A stretch of DNA of 64,000 nt from a bacterium (GTDB taxonomy: Bacteria; Verrucomicrobiota; Verrucomicrobiia; Limisphaerales; UBA11358): contig JAKAFL010000002.1 of NCBI GenBank assembly GCA_021817945.1, forward strand, positions 1-64,000, read 5' to 3'. Positions 46,938-55,643 of this stretch are shown here, piece after piece. The notes beneath the pieces are model-generated. The model did no database searches. It was not told the origin of the DNA and saw only the letters and a list, made by a program, of their open reading frames with translations. Each line of letters starts with the position of its first letter. Position 1 is the first letter of the stretch. A program made the translations under genes and the position numbers.

Positions 46938-47471
46938 ATGGCAACCACCACATCAATTTCGAACACATACGGACTGAATAGCGGGGGAACCTCGCCTGAC
47001 ACCATCAACAACGGGGCGCAACAGACGCTGACCCAGCAAAACTTTTTGCAATTGCTCGTGGCACAAATGGAGAACCAGGATCCCACCAACCCGCAATCGG
47101 ACACCCAAATGGCCTCGCAGATGGCGCAATTCACGTCGTTGACCCAAACGACGGCGATGTCTGCATCGCTATCCATGATGCAGGCGAACAGTCTCATAGG
47201 CAGTACGGTGACGGTTCAGACAGATTCCATGGGCGACACCACAAGCGGGGTGGTGCAATCTGTGGCCATGGCTTCGGCCTCCTCTGGCGGCCAGCCGCAA
47301 ATAAAGATCAACGGCACCCCCTATAACCTGAGCCAGGTGGTGAGCGTGGCGCCGACCCCAGTCACAACCCCGGCCAGCACATCGTCAACCGGGTCAACAA
47401 GCACCGCTCCGACAAGCGGCACAACACCCACAACCAGCAGCACGGGGACGACCACCACGACAGCCCCATAA
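46938..47471 (+). CDS. flgD: Flagellar hook assembly scaffold FlgD
   Basis: The 177-residue protein caps the growing hook. The N-terminal signature QNFLQLLVAQMENQDPTNPQ (residues about 36-55) and FTSLTQTTAM are diagnostic. A Tudor-like core follows (SLIGSTVTVQTDS; INGTPYNLSQVVSV). The last 40 residues are a Thr/Ser/Pro-rich tail, and the FnIII-like domain of longer FlgD proteins is missing. I chose the ATG at 46938 because the 32 residues further upstream overlap fliK and are not conserved. Confidence 0.9.
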   Translation: MATTTSISNTYGLNSGGTSPDTINNGAQQTLTQQNFLQLLVAQMENQDPTNPQSDTQMASQMAQFTSLTQTTAMSASLSMMQANSLIGSTVTVQTDSMGDTTSGVVQSVAMASASSGGQPQIKINGTPYNLSQVVSVAPTPVTTPASTSSTGSTSTAPTSGTTPTTSSTGTTTTTAP

Positions 47472-47516
47472 ACGTCTTCTACAACATCCATTCAATAAAC
47501 CAACAATCATAAAACT

Positions 47517-48338
47517 ATGCTCCTATCCGTAGATTCAGGCGTCAGCGCGCTGGACGAATTCCAACAAGAAATGAACGTGATTGGCAACAATATTGCCAAT
47601 GTGAACACTGTGGGCTTCAAATCCGCGAATGTGGAATTTGCCAACGCCCTGAGCCAGACCATTGGCACAAACGCAGCCGGAACCGAGCAGGTTGGTGAAG
47701 GGGTTGTCACCAGTTCCATCACCAATCAGTTCACCCAAGGGTCCATCACCAACACCGGGGTTCAAAGCAACCTGGCCATCAATGGCAACGGATTTTTTGT
47801 GGTGAAAGACCCGACCAGCGGCCAGACCTACGTGACGCGCGATGGGAATTTCACCCTTGATTCCAATGGTTACCTTTTGACGGCCACTGGCATGCGGGTG
47901 CAGGGATACACCAATTCCGCTGGAACAGCCATTGGCGACATTCAGGTGACCAATGCCAATTCGCCTGGCGGCGACACTTCCGCAGTGGTGAGCAGCAGCT
48001 TTAGCTCAAACGGCAAGATCACCGTCACCCTGGCCGACGGAACGGAATACGTGGGAGGACAGGTGTTGCTGCAAAACTTCACAGCCCCCACCCAGTTGGC
48101 AAGCGTGGGTAACAACCTTTACACCGGGATGGCGGGAGCTGGACCGCTCACGGCTCCCGTGGCTCCGGGGTCCAATCAATTGGGAAGCCTGCAGACCGGC
48201 GCGCTCGAAATGTCCAACGTGGACCTGGCGAGTCAGTTGACTGCCCTTATCGTCACCCAGCGCGGTTACGAGGCCAACACCAAGGTGATTTCAACGGGCG
48301 ACCAGATTCTGCAAGATTTGGTGAACCTGGTCCATTAA
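47517..48338 (+). CDS. flgE: Flagellar hook protein FlgE, unusually short
   Basis: The 273-residue protein has the rod/hook N-terminal motif LDEFQQEMNVIGNNIANVNT, the middle SNLAINGNGFFVVKDPTSGQ with YVTRDGNFTLDSNGYLLTAT, and the C-terminal motif EMSNVDLASQLTALIVTQRG. By order (fliK-flgD-flgE-fliL) it is the hook subunit. Typical FlgE proteins exceed 400 residues; this one is about as long as FlgG and appears to lack the outer D2 domain. Confidence 0.82.
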   Translation: MLLSVDSGVSALDEFQQEMNVIGNNIANVNTVGFKSANVEFANALSQTIGTNAAGTEQVGEGVVTSSITNQFTQGSITNTGVQSNLAINGNGFFVVKDPTSGQTYVTRDGNFTLDSNGYLLTATGMRVQGYTNSAGTAIGDIQVTNANSPGGDTSAVVSSSFSSNGKITVTLADGTEYVGGQVLLQNFTAPTQLASVGNNLYTGMAGAGPLTAPVAPGSNQLGSLQTGALEMSNVDLASQLTALIVTQRGYEANTKVISTGDQILQDLVNLVH

Positions 48339-48346
48339 CGCGAGCC

Positions 48347-48877
48347 ATGGCTGAAGACACCAAGGAAAACGCGGCGACGGAACCGGCGGCCAAGGCCGGC
48401 AGTGGCGGATTGTCCGCGTGGCTGCCGCTACTGATCACCATCCTGGTCATGCCGGCACTGGCGTATGCTGTGGCGGAATTTGTGATTCTTCCCCAGCTTC
48501 AAAAAGGCCTGGGTATCAAGGTGGTCCAGGCGGATGCATCCGGAGCAGCCAAGAAATCGTCCAGCGCGGATGCCAAGCAGGAATCAGTGCTCATGACCAA
48601 GCTGCTGGTGAACGTGGCGGACACAATGGGTGCCCGGTATCTTTTGGTCAGCCTGTCGGTGGAGGGAAGCGGGTCGGATTTCAAGCAGAAGATGACGGAC
48701 CATGACGCCCAGTTGCGGGACATGGCGTGCGGAGACCTGGCCACGAAAACCCTTTCAGACCTGGAAAAACCCGGCGAGCGAAACGTCATACGGAATGAAC
48801 TGATCACGGGGTTCAACAACATCCTGGGAGATTCCACGGTGGACCAGATTTATCTCACGGAATTTGCCATTCAATAG
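48347..48877 (+). CDS. fliL: Flagellar basal-body-associated protein FliL
   Basis: The 176-residue protein has a single transmembrane helix (LSAWLPLLITILVMPALAYA, residues about 23-42) and a periplasmic FliL domain (VLMTKLLVNVADTMGARYLL, FKQKMTDHDAQLRDMACGDL, VDQIYLTEFAIQ). FliL rings support stator function. Starts 8 bp after flgE. Confidence 0.9.
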   Translation: MAEDTKENAATEPAAKAGSGGLSAWLPLLITILVMPALAYAVAEFVILPQLQKGLGIKVVQADASGAAKKSSSADAKQESVLMTKLLVNVADTMGARYLLVSLSVEGSGSDFKQKMTDHDAQLRDMACGDLATKTLSDLEKPGERNVIRNELITGFNNILGDSTVDQIYLTEFAIQ

Positions 48878-48881
48878 ACCC

Positions 48882-49853
48882 ATGAGTGAAACACCCTCCC
48901 AGCCTGCGCCTGAGACCGGGGAAGTGCCCGTGCTGACGGCTCGCGGCGTGCGGGAGAACCACAAATCCAGCAGCATCCGGGGCCATGATTTTCGCCAGTC
49001 CGGCTTTTTGACCCCGAGCGAGCTGAGGCGAATCCGCCAGCGGCACGAGCAAATTGTGCGGGCGCTGGCTGCAAGGCTGGCCGTGTATTTGCGGCTGGAA
49101 TTTTCCCTTCAACTTTCAAAAGTGCAGATCGTGGGCTACCAAAAATTCACGGAAAGCCTGCCAAATCCCACGCACATATCCCTGTTCAAGACGGAACCCC
49201 TGAAGGGAGTGGGGTTGCTGGTGATGCCGTTGCGAATGGCATTGATGTTTGTGGACCGCATGCTGGGCGGGCCCGGGCAGATGCCTGAGGAAAGCCGCGA
49301 ACTGACTGAAATCGAAGTGGTGCTAACCAATCAGGTGTCCCAATTGATCATCAATGAATGGTGCAACCACTGGCCGGAACTGCGGGAACTCAAGCCGTCA
49401 CTTCTGGGCCATGAAAACAACAGCCGCTTTCTCCAGACCGCCACTCCGGACACAGCCATTTTGATACTGAGCCTGGTTGGCGGCATAGGAGAACAGACGG
49501 AGACCATTCAACTAAGTTTTCCCTACGCCACATTGGAGCCTTTGATGCGCCTTCTGGTGCCTGCCCATCCCGCGGAGGAAGACACTCCGTTGCAGGTTTC
49601 GCCGCCCACTTGGAACCCTGTTCTCAACGAAATCAAGGTGCCGGTGCTGGTGGAATGGGAGGGACTGAAACTTTCGGCCTCCGATATCACCCGCCTGAAG
49701 CCGGGTGATTTACTGTTGTTGGACCAGAATTCCGCCACCGAGGTACAGGTGCTCTTAAATCGCATCCCCAAATTCACCGGTCGTCCGGGCACCACCGGCG
49801 GCAAATGGGCGGTGCAACTCACCGCCCCCATTCAAAATCCCCAAACCGCATGA
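48882..49853 (+). CDS. fliM: Flagellar motor switch protein FliM
   Basis: The 323-residue C-ring protein has the FliM middle domain (RQRHEQIVRALAARLAVYLR, MPLRMALMFVDRMLGGPGQM, LTEIEVVLTNQVSQLIINEW) and a C-terminal SpoA domain (LNEIKVPVLVEWEGLKLSAS; KPGDLLLLD). The usual N-terminal CheY-P-binding helix (EIDALL-like) is not visible; the first 40 residues read SETPSQPAPETGEVPVLTAR and then RENHKSSSIRGHDF. The ATG at 48882, after the fliL stop, is preferred to 48864. Confidence 0.9.
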   Translation: MSETPSQPAPETGEVPVLTARGVRENHKSSSIRGHDFRQSGFLTPSELRRIRQRHEQIVRALAARLAVYLRLEFSLQLSKVQIVGYQKFTESLPNPTHISLFKTEPLKGVGLLVMPLRMALMFVDRMLGGPGQMPEESRELTEIEVVLTNQVSQLIINEWCNHWPELRELKPSLLGHENNSRFLQTATPDTAILILSLVGGIGEQTETIQLSFPYATLEPLMRLLVPAHPAEEDTPLQVSPPTWNPVLNEIKVPVLVEWEGLKLSASDITRLKPGDLLLLDQNSATEVQVLLNRIPKFTGRPGTTGGKWAVQLTAPIQNPQTA

Positions 49854-50116
49854 ACACCACCGCCGACCAAAACGCCAACCTTAACCTGGTCATGGATGTG
49901 CCGGTGAGCCTGACCATTGAGCTGGGCGGATGCCAGTTGCCCATGAGGGAAGTGCTGCAATTGACCCTTGGCTCGGTCATCCAACTGGACAAAGCTGCGG
50001 ATGCGCCTGTGGAAATAAGCATCAATGGGAAACTGATTGCCCGCGGTGAGGTGGTGGTGATAGAAGACCGGTTTGGGGTGAAGATAACCGAGGTGCTTGG
50101 GCGCGAAACACTTTGA
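49850..50116 (+). CDS. fliN: Flagellar motor switch protein FliN
   Basis: The 88-residue protein is a single SpoA domain: MDVPVSLTIELGGCQLPMRE, LTLGSVIQLDKAADAPVEIS and INGKLIARGEVVVIEDRFGV, which are all diagnostic. It completes the C-ring with FliM. Its ATG overlaps the fliM stop (ATGA). Confidence 0.95.
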   Translation: MNTTADQNANLNLVMDVPVSLTIELGGCQLPMREVLQLTLGSVIQLDKAADAPVEISINGKLIARGEVVVIEDRFGVKITEVLGRETL

Positions 50117-50142
50117 TCCGCCCCCATCCCCGGTATTTGCCC

Positions 50143-50604
50143 ATGCCAAAAAACCCCCTCTACCTAATGATGGCAGGAGTGTTGGCCGGAAGCCTGACTT
50201 CCAGCGTGGCCCAGGCCACCAATCCAGGCGCGCTTTCCGGCGCGGCTTTGACAGCCCCTGCCCTGCCTGATGCCAGCATCTCGCTGGTGAGGGTGATTGG
50301 GGCGTTGCTGCTGGTGATCGGGATTTTTCTGGGTGGGACATGGCTGGTGCGTAATTGGCAGAGAGTCGTCAATAAAGGGCGTCCCGCCGCCCGGTTGAAG
50401 ATACTGGAAAGCCGGTCCTTGGGCGGACGACACTGGGTGCATGTGGTGGGCTATGACCGGGAGCGGATGCTGGTGGCAACCTCGCCATCCGGGGTGAATC
50501 TGCTTAGCCACCTGCCGGCAGGCACGGATGAAGCCACTACGGATGGCCCGCCCGCGCCCCCGTCATTCAGCCAGGCTTTAAACCAGGTTCTCAAAGGGAA
50601 ATGA
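50143..50604 (+). CDS. fliO: Flagellar biosynthesis protein FliO
   Basis: The protein (153 residues from ATG 50143) has a signal-like N-terminus, one strong transmembrane helix (VRVIGALLLVIGIFLGGTWL) and a small cytoplasmic domain (LKILESRSLGGRHWVHVVGY; RMLVATSPSGVNLL). FliO assists FliP assembly and is poorly conserved; the pattern and position fit. It ends on the fliP start. Confidence 0.85.
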   Translation: MPKNPLYLMMAGVLAGSLTSSVAQATNPGALSGAALTAPALPDASISLVRVIGALLLVIGIFLGGTWLVRNWQRVVNKGRPAARLKILESRSLGGRHWVHVVGYDRERMLVATSPSGVNLLSHLPAGTDEATTDGPPAPPSFSQALNQVLKGK

Positions 50605-51374
50605 AGCTGCGTGCGATTTTTCATCCAGCCTTGCTGGTTTGCGTTCTTCTTTGGTTGGTGACCTGCACCCCCACCGGGGCGCAAACCAACGCCCCAGCCT
50701 CCTTCGGCCCGGTTTCCATCACTCTGGGTGGGAACAACGGCGTTCAAAACGTGGACATGGGAATTAAAATCCTGTTTTCGCTCACCCTGCTGTCTTTGGC
50801 GCCGTCCATACTTTTGCTCATGACCTGTTTCACCCGGGTGGTGATCGTTCTTTCCTTTGTGCGCAGCGCCCTGCAACTGCAGGGCGCCCCGGCCAGCCAG
50901 ATCATTATCGGCCTGGCCCTTTTCATCACTTATTTTGTGATGGCCCCGGTTTGGGATCATATTCAGCAGGATGCGATCACCCCTTATGAAGCCCACCAGA
51001 TCAGCGACCAGGAAGCGCTGGACCGCGCCTCATTTCATATACGGACTTTCATGCTGAAGCAGACCCGGCCCAAGGATGTGGAGCTATTCGTGTCCATGGC
51101 GAAGCTGCCGGCCATGGCGCCTCAACAATTGCCGTTACGCGTGGTTATTCCAGCCTTCATCATCAGCGAGCTGCGCACGGCTTTTCAAATGGGGTTTCTC
51201 ATCTATGTGCCGTTCATCCTGATTGACATCGTCGTGGCCACAGTGCTCATGAGCATGGGCATGATGATGATGCCGCCCATGACCATTTCCCTGCCCCTGA
51301 AACTGCTCTTATTTGTGTTGGTGGACGGATGGTCCCTGGTGATCCAGTCCCTTGTCCAAAGTTTTGGAACCTGA
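50601..51374 (+). CDS. fliP: Flagellar export gate protein FliP
   Basis: The 257-residue protein has a signal peptide and the FliP core: LFSLTLLSLAPSILLLMTCF TRVVIVLSF, SASQ-type LGAPASQIIIGLALF, and the C-terminal FLIYVPFILIDIVVATVLMS MGMMMMPP. FliP with FliQ and FliR makes the export gate in the MS ring. Length and order are standard; ATGA overlap with fliO. Confidence 0.96.
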   Translation: MKLRAIFHPALLVCVLLWLVTCTPTGAQTNAPASFGPVSITLGGNNGVQNVDMGIKILFSLTLLSLAPSILLLMTCFTRVVIVLSFVRSALQLQGAPASQIIIGLALFITYFVMAPVWDHIQQDAITPYEAHQISDQEALDRASFHIRTFMLKQTRPKDVELFVSMAKLPAMAPQQLPLRVVIPAFIISELRTAFQMGFLIYVPFILIDIVVATVLMSMGMMMMPPMTISLPLKLLLFVLVDGWSLVIQSLVQSFGT

Positions 51375-51388
51375 ACCTGAAACATGCC

Positions 51389-51658
51389 ATGAACAGTGAA
51401 TTCGCGATTGAGATTCTTAAAACCATGATTTACCAGTCGCTGGCCATTGCCGCGCCCATATTGCTGACAGCCATGGTGATTGGCCTGGCCATCAGCCTGT
51501 TTCAGGCCGTCACCACCATCCATGAACAGACTCTGGCCTTTGTGCCAAAGGCGCTGGCGGTGGTGGGAATCATCCTCCTGCTGATGCCGTGGATTGTCCG
51601 GTCACTGGTTGAATTCACCATCGGCATCATCCAGAAAATGCCACAGATGGCTCAATGA
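51389..51658 (+). CDS. fliQ: Flagellar export gate protein FliQ
   Basis: The 89-residue protein has two transmembrane helices and the family motif GLAISLFQAVTTIHEQTLAF. The ATG at 51389 gives the standard length; the longer frame from 51329 overlaps fliP. Confidence 0.95.
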   Translation: MNSEFAIEILKTMIYQSLAIAAPILLTAMVIGLAISLFQAVTTIHEQTLAFVPKALAVVGIILLLMPWIVRSLVEFTIGIIQKMPQMAQ

Positions 51659-51667
51659 CATGGATTC

Positions 51668-52432
51668 ATGGAAGCCGATTTTGACACATGGATGCTGGTT
51701 TTCTTGAGGGTGGGAGCCTTCCTGCTGGTGTTGCCGTTTTTCTCGATGAATGAAATGCCCGTCCTGCTGCGGGTATCCCTGGCTGCCCTCATTTCGCTAC
51801 TTCTCACTCCCGTGGTGGCACCCCATCCCTTGGGCCAACTGGATTACGCCGCCACCCTGGGATTGATGATGCAGGAGGTGGGGATTGGCTTGCTGCTTGG
51901 GTTTCTATCCCGCCTGATTTTTTTTGCGGCAGAACTGGCTGGCTCCATCATCGCCTTTGAAATGGGCTTGAACCTGGCCTCCGTGTTTGACCCCATGACG
52001 CAGCAGGCCTCGCCCATAGCGGGCACTCTTTTGATGTACTTGAGCATGCTGGTCATGCTGAGCTTGAACCTGCACGACTGGATGCTGCTGGGTTTTGCCC
52101 GCACCTATGATTTGCTGCCCATAGGCGGCGGCCATTTCAACCGCCAGCTCCTGGCCGAAGTGGTGCCCCAGACATCCAGGGTTTTCATGACCGCCCTGCA
52201 AATCTCCACGCCGGTGATTGCCGCGTCCTTTGTCATCACCATGATCTTTGCCGTCCTGAGCCGGGCAGTGCCGCAAATGAATGTTTTCACGGAAATGTAC
52301 GGGTTCAAAATCGTGGGGTCACTGGTGGTTCTGGGATTCTCGCTGCAACTGGCGGCGCAATACGTGGCGCAATTTTTTAATGCATTGCCGGAGGACCTGC
52401 TGGTGGTGGCCAAAATGATTGGAGGAGGCTGA
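51668..52432 (+). CDS. fliR: Flagellar export gate protein FliR
   Basis: The 254-residue membrane protein has six to seven hydrophobic segments. Conserved parts include FLRVGAFLLVLPFFSMNEMP, GIGLLLGFLSRLIFFAAELA and the FDPMTQQASP loop. It forms the gate with FliP and FliQ and contacts FlhB, whose gene follows after 3 bp. Confidence 0.94.
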   Translation: MEADFDTWMLVFLRVGAFLLVLPFFSMNEMPVLLRVSLAALISLLLTPVVAPHPLGQLDYAATLGLMMQEVGIGLLLGFLSRLIFFAAELAGSIIAFEMGLNLASVFDPMTQQASPIAGTLLMYLSMLVMLSLNLHDWMLLGFARTYDLLPIGGGHFNRQLLAEVVPQTSRVFMTALQISTPVIAASFVITMIFAVLSRAVPQMNVFTEMYGFKIVGSLVVLGFSLQLAAQYVAQFFNALPEDLLVVAKMIGGG

Positions 52433-52435
52433 CCC

Positions 52436-53518
52436 ATGGCTGAATCCACAGGCGAAAAGACAGAGGCACCGACACAGCGCAAGCTGGAGGATGCCATCAG
52501 CAAGGGCCAGATTCCGCACAGCGATGAAGTGCAAACCGTGTTTGTCCTGATGGGGGCATTTGCGGCGATGACCTTTGCAGGGCGGGAAATCTGGCAGCAA
52601 CTGGTGGTCTCCACCACTTTTTCCCTGGGGCACCTGCACGATACTCCCATTAATTCCGATTCCCTGCAGGCGTACAGCATCACCGGGCTTATGGTGGTGA
52701 TGAAAATAACCGCGCCGTTTGTGGTGGCCACTGCGCTTTCGGGCCTCCTGGCGGGGGCCATCCAGAACCGGTTCAACACGGCCCCGGAAGTCCTGGCACC
52801 GGATTGGAACCGCATCAATCCGGTGGAAGGTTTTGGCCGGCTCTTCTCCGGGCGCATGGTGGTGCCCACCCTGGTGGGTTTGGTGAAGTTTGCCTTCGTC
52901 CTGGCTATCACCGCCTCGGAAATCCAGCGCCTGCTCAATGATCCCATCTTCACCTCCGCAGTGAGCGGCGCCCGGTTGGCGGAATTCCTGGGAGAAACCA
53001 CGTTGCGTGTGCTCCTGCGCATCAGCCTCGGGCTGATTCTGATCGCCGCTGCGGATTACGCCTATCAATTCTGGCGCAACCAACGCGACTTGATGATGAC
53101 CAAGCAGGAGTTGAAGGATGAGATGAAAAATTCGGAGGGCAGCCAATTGATCAAAAACGCCCGCCGCCGCCGCCGTGCCGTGAGCAAGGCCAAGGCCCTG
53201 GCTGAGGTTCCCAAGGCGGATGTCATCGTCACCAATCCCACGCGCATTGCCATTGCCCTGCGTTACGACCGAAAAGCCATGCGGGCACCTAAAATTGTGG
53301 CCAAAGGAATACGGCTCAACGCCAAAAAAATCAGGGAGATTGCCGAGCAGCACCAGATTCCCATTGTGGAAAATAAACCCCTGGCCCAAATGCTTTTCAA
53401 ACATGGGCGAGTGGGTGGCGAGATTCCTGCTGAATTCTACGCGGCAGTGGCGGAAATTTTGGCCTGGGTGTACCGGGTGAACCGGTACCGCTATTTCTCG
53501 GAACAAAATCAGGTGTGA
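52436..53518 (+). CDS. flhB: Flagellar export switch protein FlhB (NPTR variant)
   Basis: The 360-residue protein has an N-terminal SGEKTEAPTQRKLEDAISKG, four transmembrane helices and a cytoplasmic domain. The autocleavage motif, NPTH in most FlhB proteins, reads NPTR (VIVTNPTRIAIALRYD, near residue 265). The Asn-Pro cleavage bond is kept. The rest of the domain (APKIVAKGIRLNAKKIREIA; VENKPLAQMLF) is normal. Works with FliK in the rod/hook-to-filament switch. Confidence 0.95.
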   Translation: MAESTGEKTEAPTQRKLEDAISKGQIPHSDEVQTVFVLMGAFAAMTFAGREIWQQLVVSTTFSLGHLHDTPINSDSLQAYSITGLMVVMKITAPFVVATALSGLLAGAIQNRFNTAPEVLAPDWNRINPVEGFGRLFSGRMVVPTLVGLVKFAFVLAITASEIQRLLNDPIFTSAVSGARLAEFLGETTLRVLLRISLGLILIAAADYAYQFWRNQRDLMMTKQELKDEMKNSEGSQLIKNARRRRRAVSKAKALAEVPKADVIVTNPTRIAIALRYDRKAMRAPKIVAKGIRLNAKKIREIAEQHQIPIVENKPLAQMLFKHGRVGGEIPAEFYAAVAEILAWVYRVNRYRYFSEQNQV

Positions 53519-53525
53519 AAAGATC

Positions 53526-55643
53526 ATGGGATTTTTAAGCGACAAACTTCGCAACTTGTTGCGCCACGGAGACTTGTGGCTTATTGCAGCATTGTTTGGC
53601 ACTATTCTGCTGTTGGTATTACCCGTGCCCCCGCTCTTGCTGGACCTGCTTCTGGCATCAAGCATCAGCATTTCCCTGCTCACCTTGTTGGTCATCCTTT
53701 ACCTCCGCACTCCGGCAGAATTTACCGGGTTCCCCACACTGTTATTGTTTATCACCTTGTACCGTTTGTCGCTGAACGTGGCCTCCACCCGGCTGATCTT
53801 ATTAAACGGGTACGCGGGCCATATCATCCAGTCCTTTGGTAATTTTGTGGTGCAGGGGAATTACGTGGTGGGGATGGTGATATTCCTGATTTTGGTGTTG
53901 ATCAACTTCATAGTGATCACCAAGGGTGCCGGGCGCATCGCAGAAGTGGCGGCGCGGTTCACCCTGGATGCCTTGCCTGGCAAGCAAATGGCGATTGATG
54001 CGGAACTGAATGCGGGGTTGATCAAGGAGGGCGAGGCGCGAAGTCGGCGGCGGTCCTTGGAAGATGAGGCTGATTTTTATGGGTCCATGGATGGTGCCAG
54101 CAAATTTGTGCGCGGGGATGCCATTGCGGCGGTGCTGATCACCCTGATCAACGTGATTGGTGGATTTGCGATTGGGATTGCGCAAAAGGGGATGACCGTG
54201 ACAGAGGCTTTGCAACATTACACCATCTTGTCCATAGGGGACGGACTGGTATCCCAGGTGCCGGCGCTGATTACCTCCACCGCTGCGGGCATCTTGATCA
54301 CCCGGGCGACCGCTAAAAACGACTTGGGGCGGGAATTGGGTCGGCAGCTTTTATTTTATCCCAAGGCTCTCACCATTCTGTCCCTGATGCTGGGGGTGAT
54401 GGCATTGGTGCCGGGTTTGCCCACGCTGCCCTTTTTAATCCTGGCTGTGCTTACGGGTCTTTTATCCTATTCCATTCACCGCCATGGCACGCCTGAATTG
54501 AACCAGACCCCTGCCACGGCGGGGGCGTCTGCCCGGAATGCGGATGGCAAGGCGTCGGCGGCAGGGTCTGCCCCGGAGCCGAAGCCTCCTGAGAAAATAG
54601 AAAACCTGCTTACACTGGACACGTTGCAAATTGAGTTGGGACATGGCCTGGTGCCTCTGGCCGACACGCGCAAGGGGGGTGATTTGCTGGAGCGGGTCAC
54701 AGGAGTGCGAAAAAATTTTGCCACGGAAATGGGGGTGTTGATTCCGCCCATTCGGCTGCGCGACAACCTGCAATTGGGGCCTAATGAGTATCGTTTTCTG
54801 CTCAAGGGAAATCCCCTGGCCCAGGGCCAGTTGATGCCCAACCATTGGCTGGCCATGAATGCCACCCACAGCAAGTCCACCTTGAAAGGCATGCCGACCA
54901 TTGAACCGGTTTTTCAATTGCCCGCCACATGGATTGCCGCCATGGAACGAAAAAACGCCGAGGTGGCGGGTTACACGGTGGTGGATGCGCCCTCGGTGCT
55001 GGTGACCCACCTGTCTGAGATGGTCAAACGGCATTGTCACGAGATACTGACGCGCCAGGATGTCCAAGCCCTGCTGGATCATCTCAAGCAAACGCATCCT
55101 GCCGTGGTGAATGAATTGGTGCCAAACCTTCTCAGCATGGGACAAATCCAGCGCATCCTGCAAAACCTGCTTGCAGAGGGTATTTCCATACGGAATCTGG
55201 CCGGCATCCTGGAAAAGGTGGGAGACCAGGCTGCCTTCACCAAAAATCCGGATGAACTCTCAGAGCACGCCCGTCGAGCCTTGGGTTCACAACTGACCAA
55301 GCCCTTTCAGACTGACAATGGCGGAATCCGCGTCATCACCATAGATCCCAAGCTGGAACAGCAATTGACCCAGAGCGTGCGCCAGTCTCCCACGGAGATG
55401 GCGCTGGTGATTGAACCCAAGCTGGCACGACATGTGATCGAGGCCCTGACGCGGCTGGTGCAACAAATGCTGGCTGCAGGGCTGCAGCCCGTGGTTTTGT
55501 GTTCGCCCCAGTTGCGGCTGGCCTTCCGCCGGTTTTTTGAACATTCCTTCAACAACCTCGCGGTTTTATCGTACGCCGAAATCCCCTCGCGGATTCAGAT
55601 CCAAAATGCGGCAGTCATTCCAAACCTGGTTGAAAGCGCGTGA
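53526..55643 (+). CDS. flhA: Flagellar export gate protein FlhA
   Basis: The 705-residue protein has eight N-terminal transmembrane helices with the FHIPEP signature region (LLLFITLYRLSLNVASTRLI; GRIAEVAARFTLDALPGKQM AID; GEARSRRRSLEDEADFYGSM DGASKFVRGD). The C-terminal cytoplasmic nonamer domain starts near residue 340 and ends normally (VLSYAEIPSRIQIQNAAVIP). Its stop overlaps the flhF GTG. Confidence 0.96.
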   Translation: MGFLSDKLRNLLRHGDLWLIAALFGTILLLVLPVPPLLLDLLLASSISISLLTLLVILYLRTPAEFTGFPTLLLFITLYRLSLNVASTRLILLNGYAGHIIQSFGNFVVQGNYVVGMVIFLILVLINFIVITKGAGRIAEVAARFTLDALPGKQMAIDAELNAGLIKEGEARSRRRSLEDEADFYGSMDGASKFVRGDAIAAVLITLINVIGGFAIGIAQKGMTVTEALQHYTILSIGDGLVSQVPALITSTAAGILITRATAKNDLGRELGRQLLFYPKALTILSLMLGVMALVPGLPTLPFLILAVLTGLLSYSIHRHGTPELNQTPATAGASARNADGKASAAGSAPEPKPPEKIENLLTLDTLQIELGHGLVPLADTRKGGDLLERVTGVRKNFATEMGVLIPPIRLRDNLQLGPNEYRFLLKGNPLAQGQLMPNHWLAMNATHSKSTLKGMPTIEPVFQLPATWIAAMERKNAEVAGYTVVDAPSVLVTHLSEMVKRHCHEILTRQDVQALLDHLKQTHPAVVNELVPNLLSMGQIQRILQNLLAEGISIRNLAGILEKVGDQAAFTKNPDELSEHARRALGSQLTKPFQTDNGGIRVITIDPKLEQQLTQSVRQSPTEMALVIEPKLARHVIEALTRLVQQMLAAGLQPVVLCSPQLRLAFRRFFEHSFNNLAVLSYAEIPSRIQIQNAAVIPNLVESA

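Noticed and set aside
52319-53695. 458-residue minus-strand frame opposite flhB
   Set aside because: Antisense shadow; crosses fliR, flhB and flhA boundaries.
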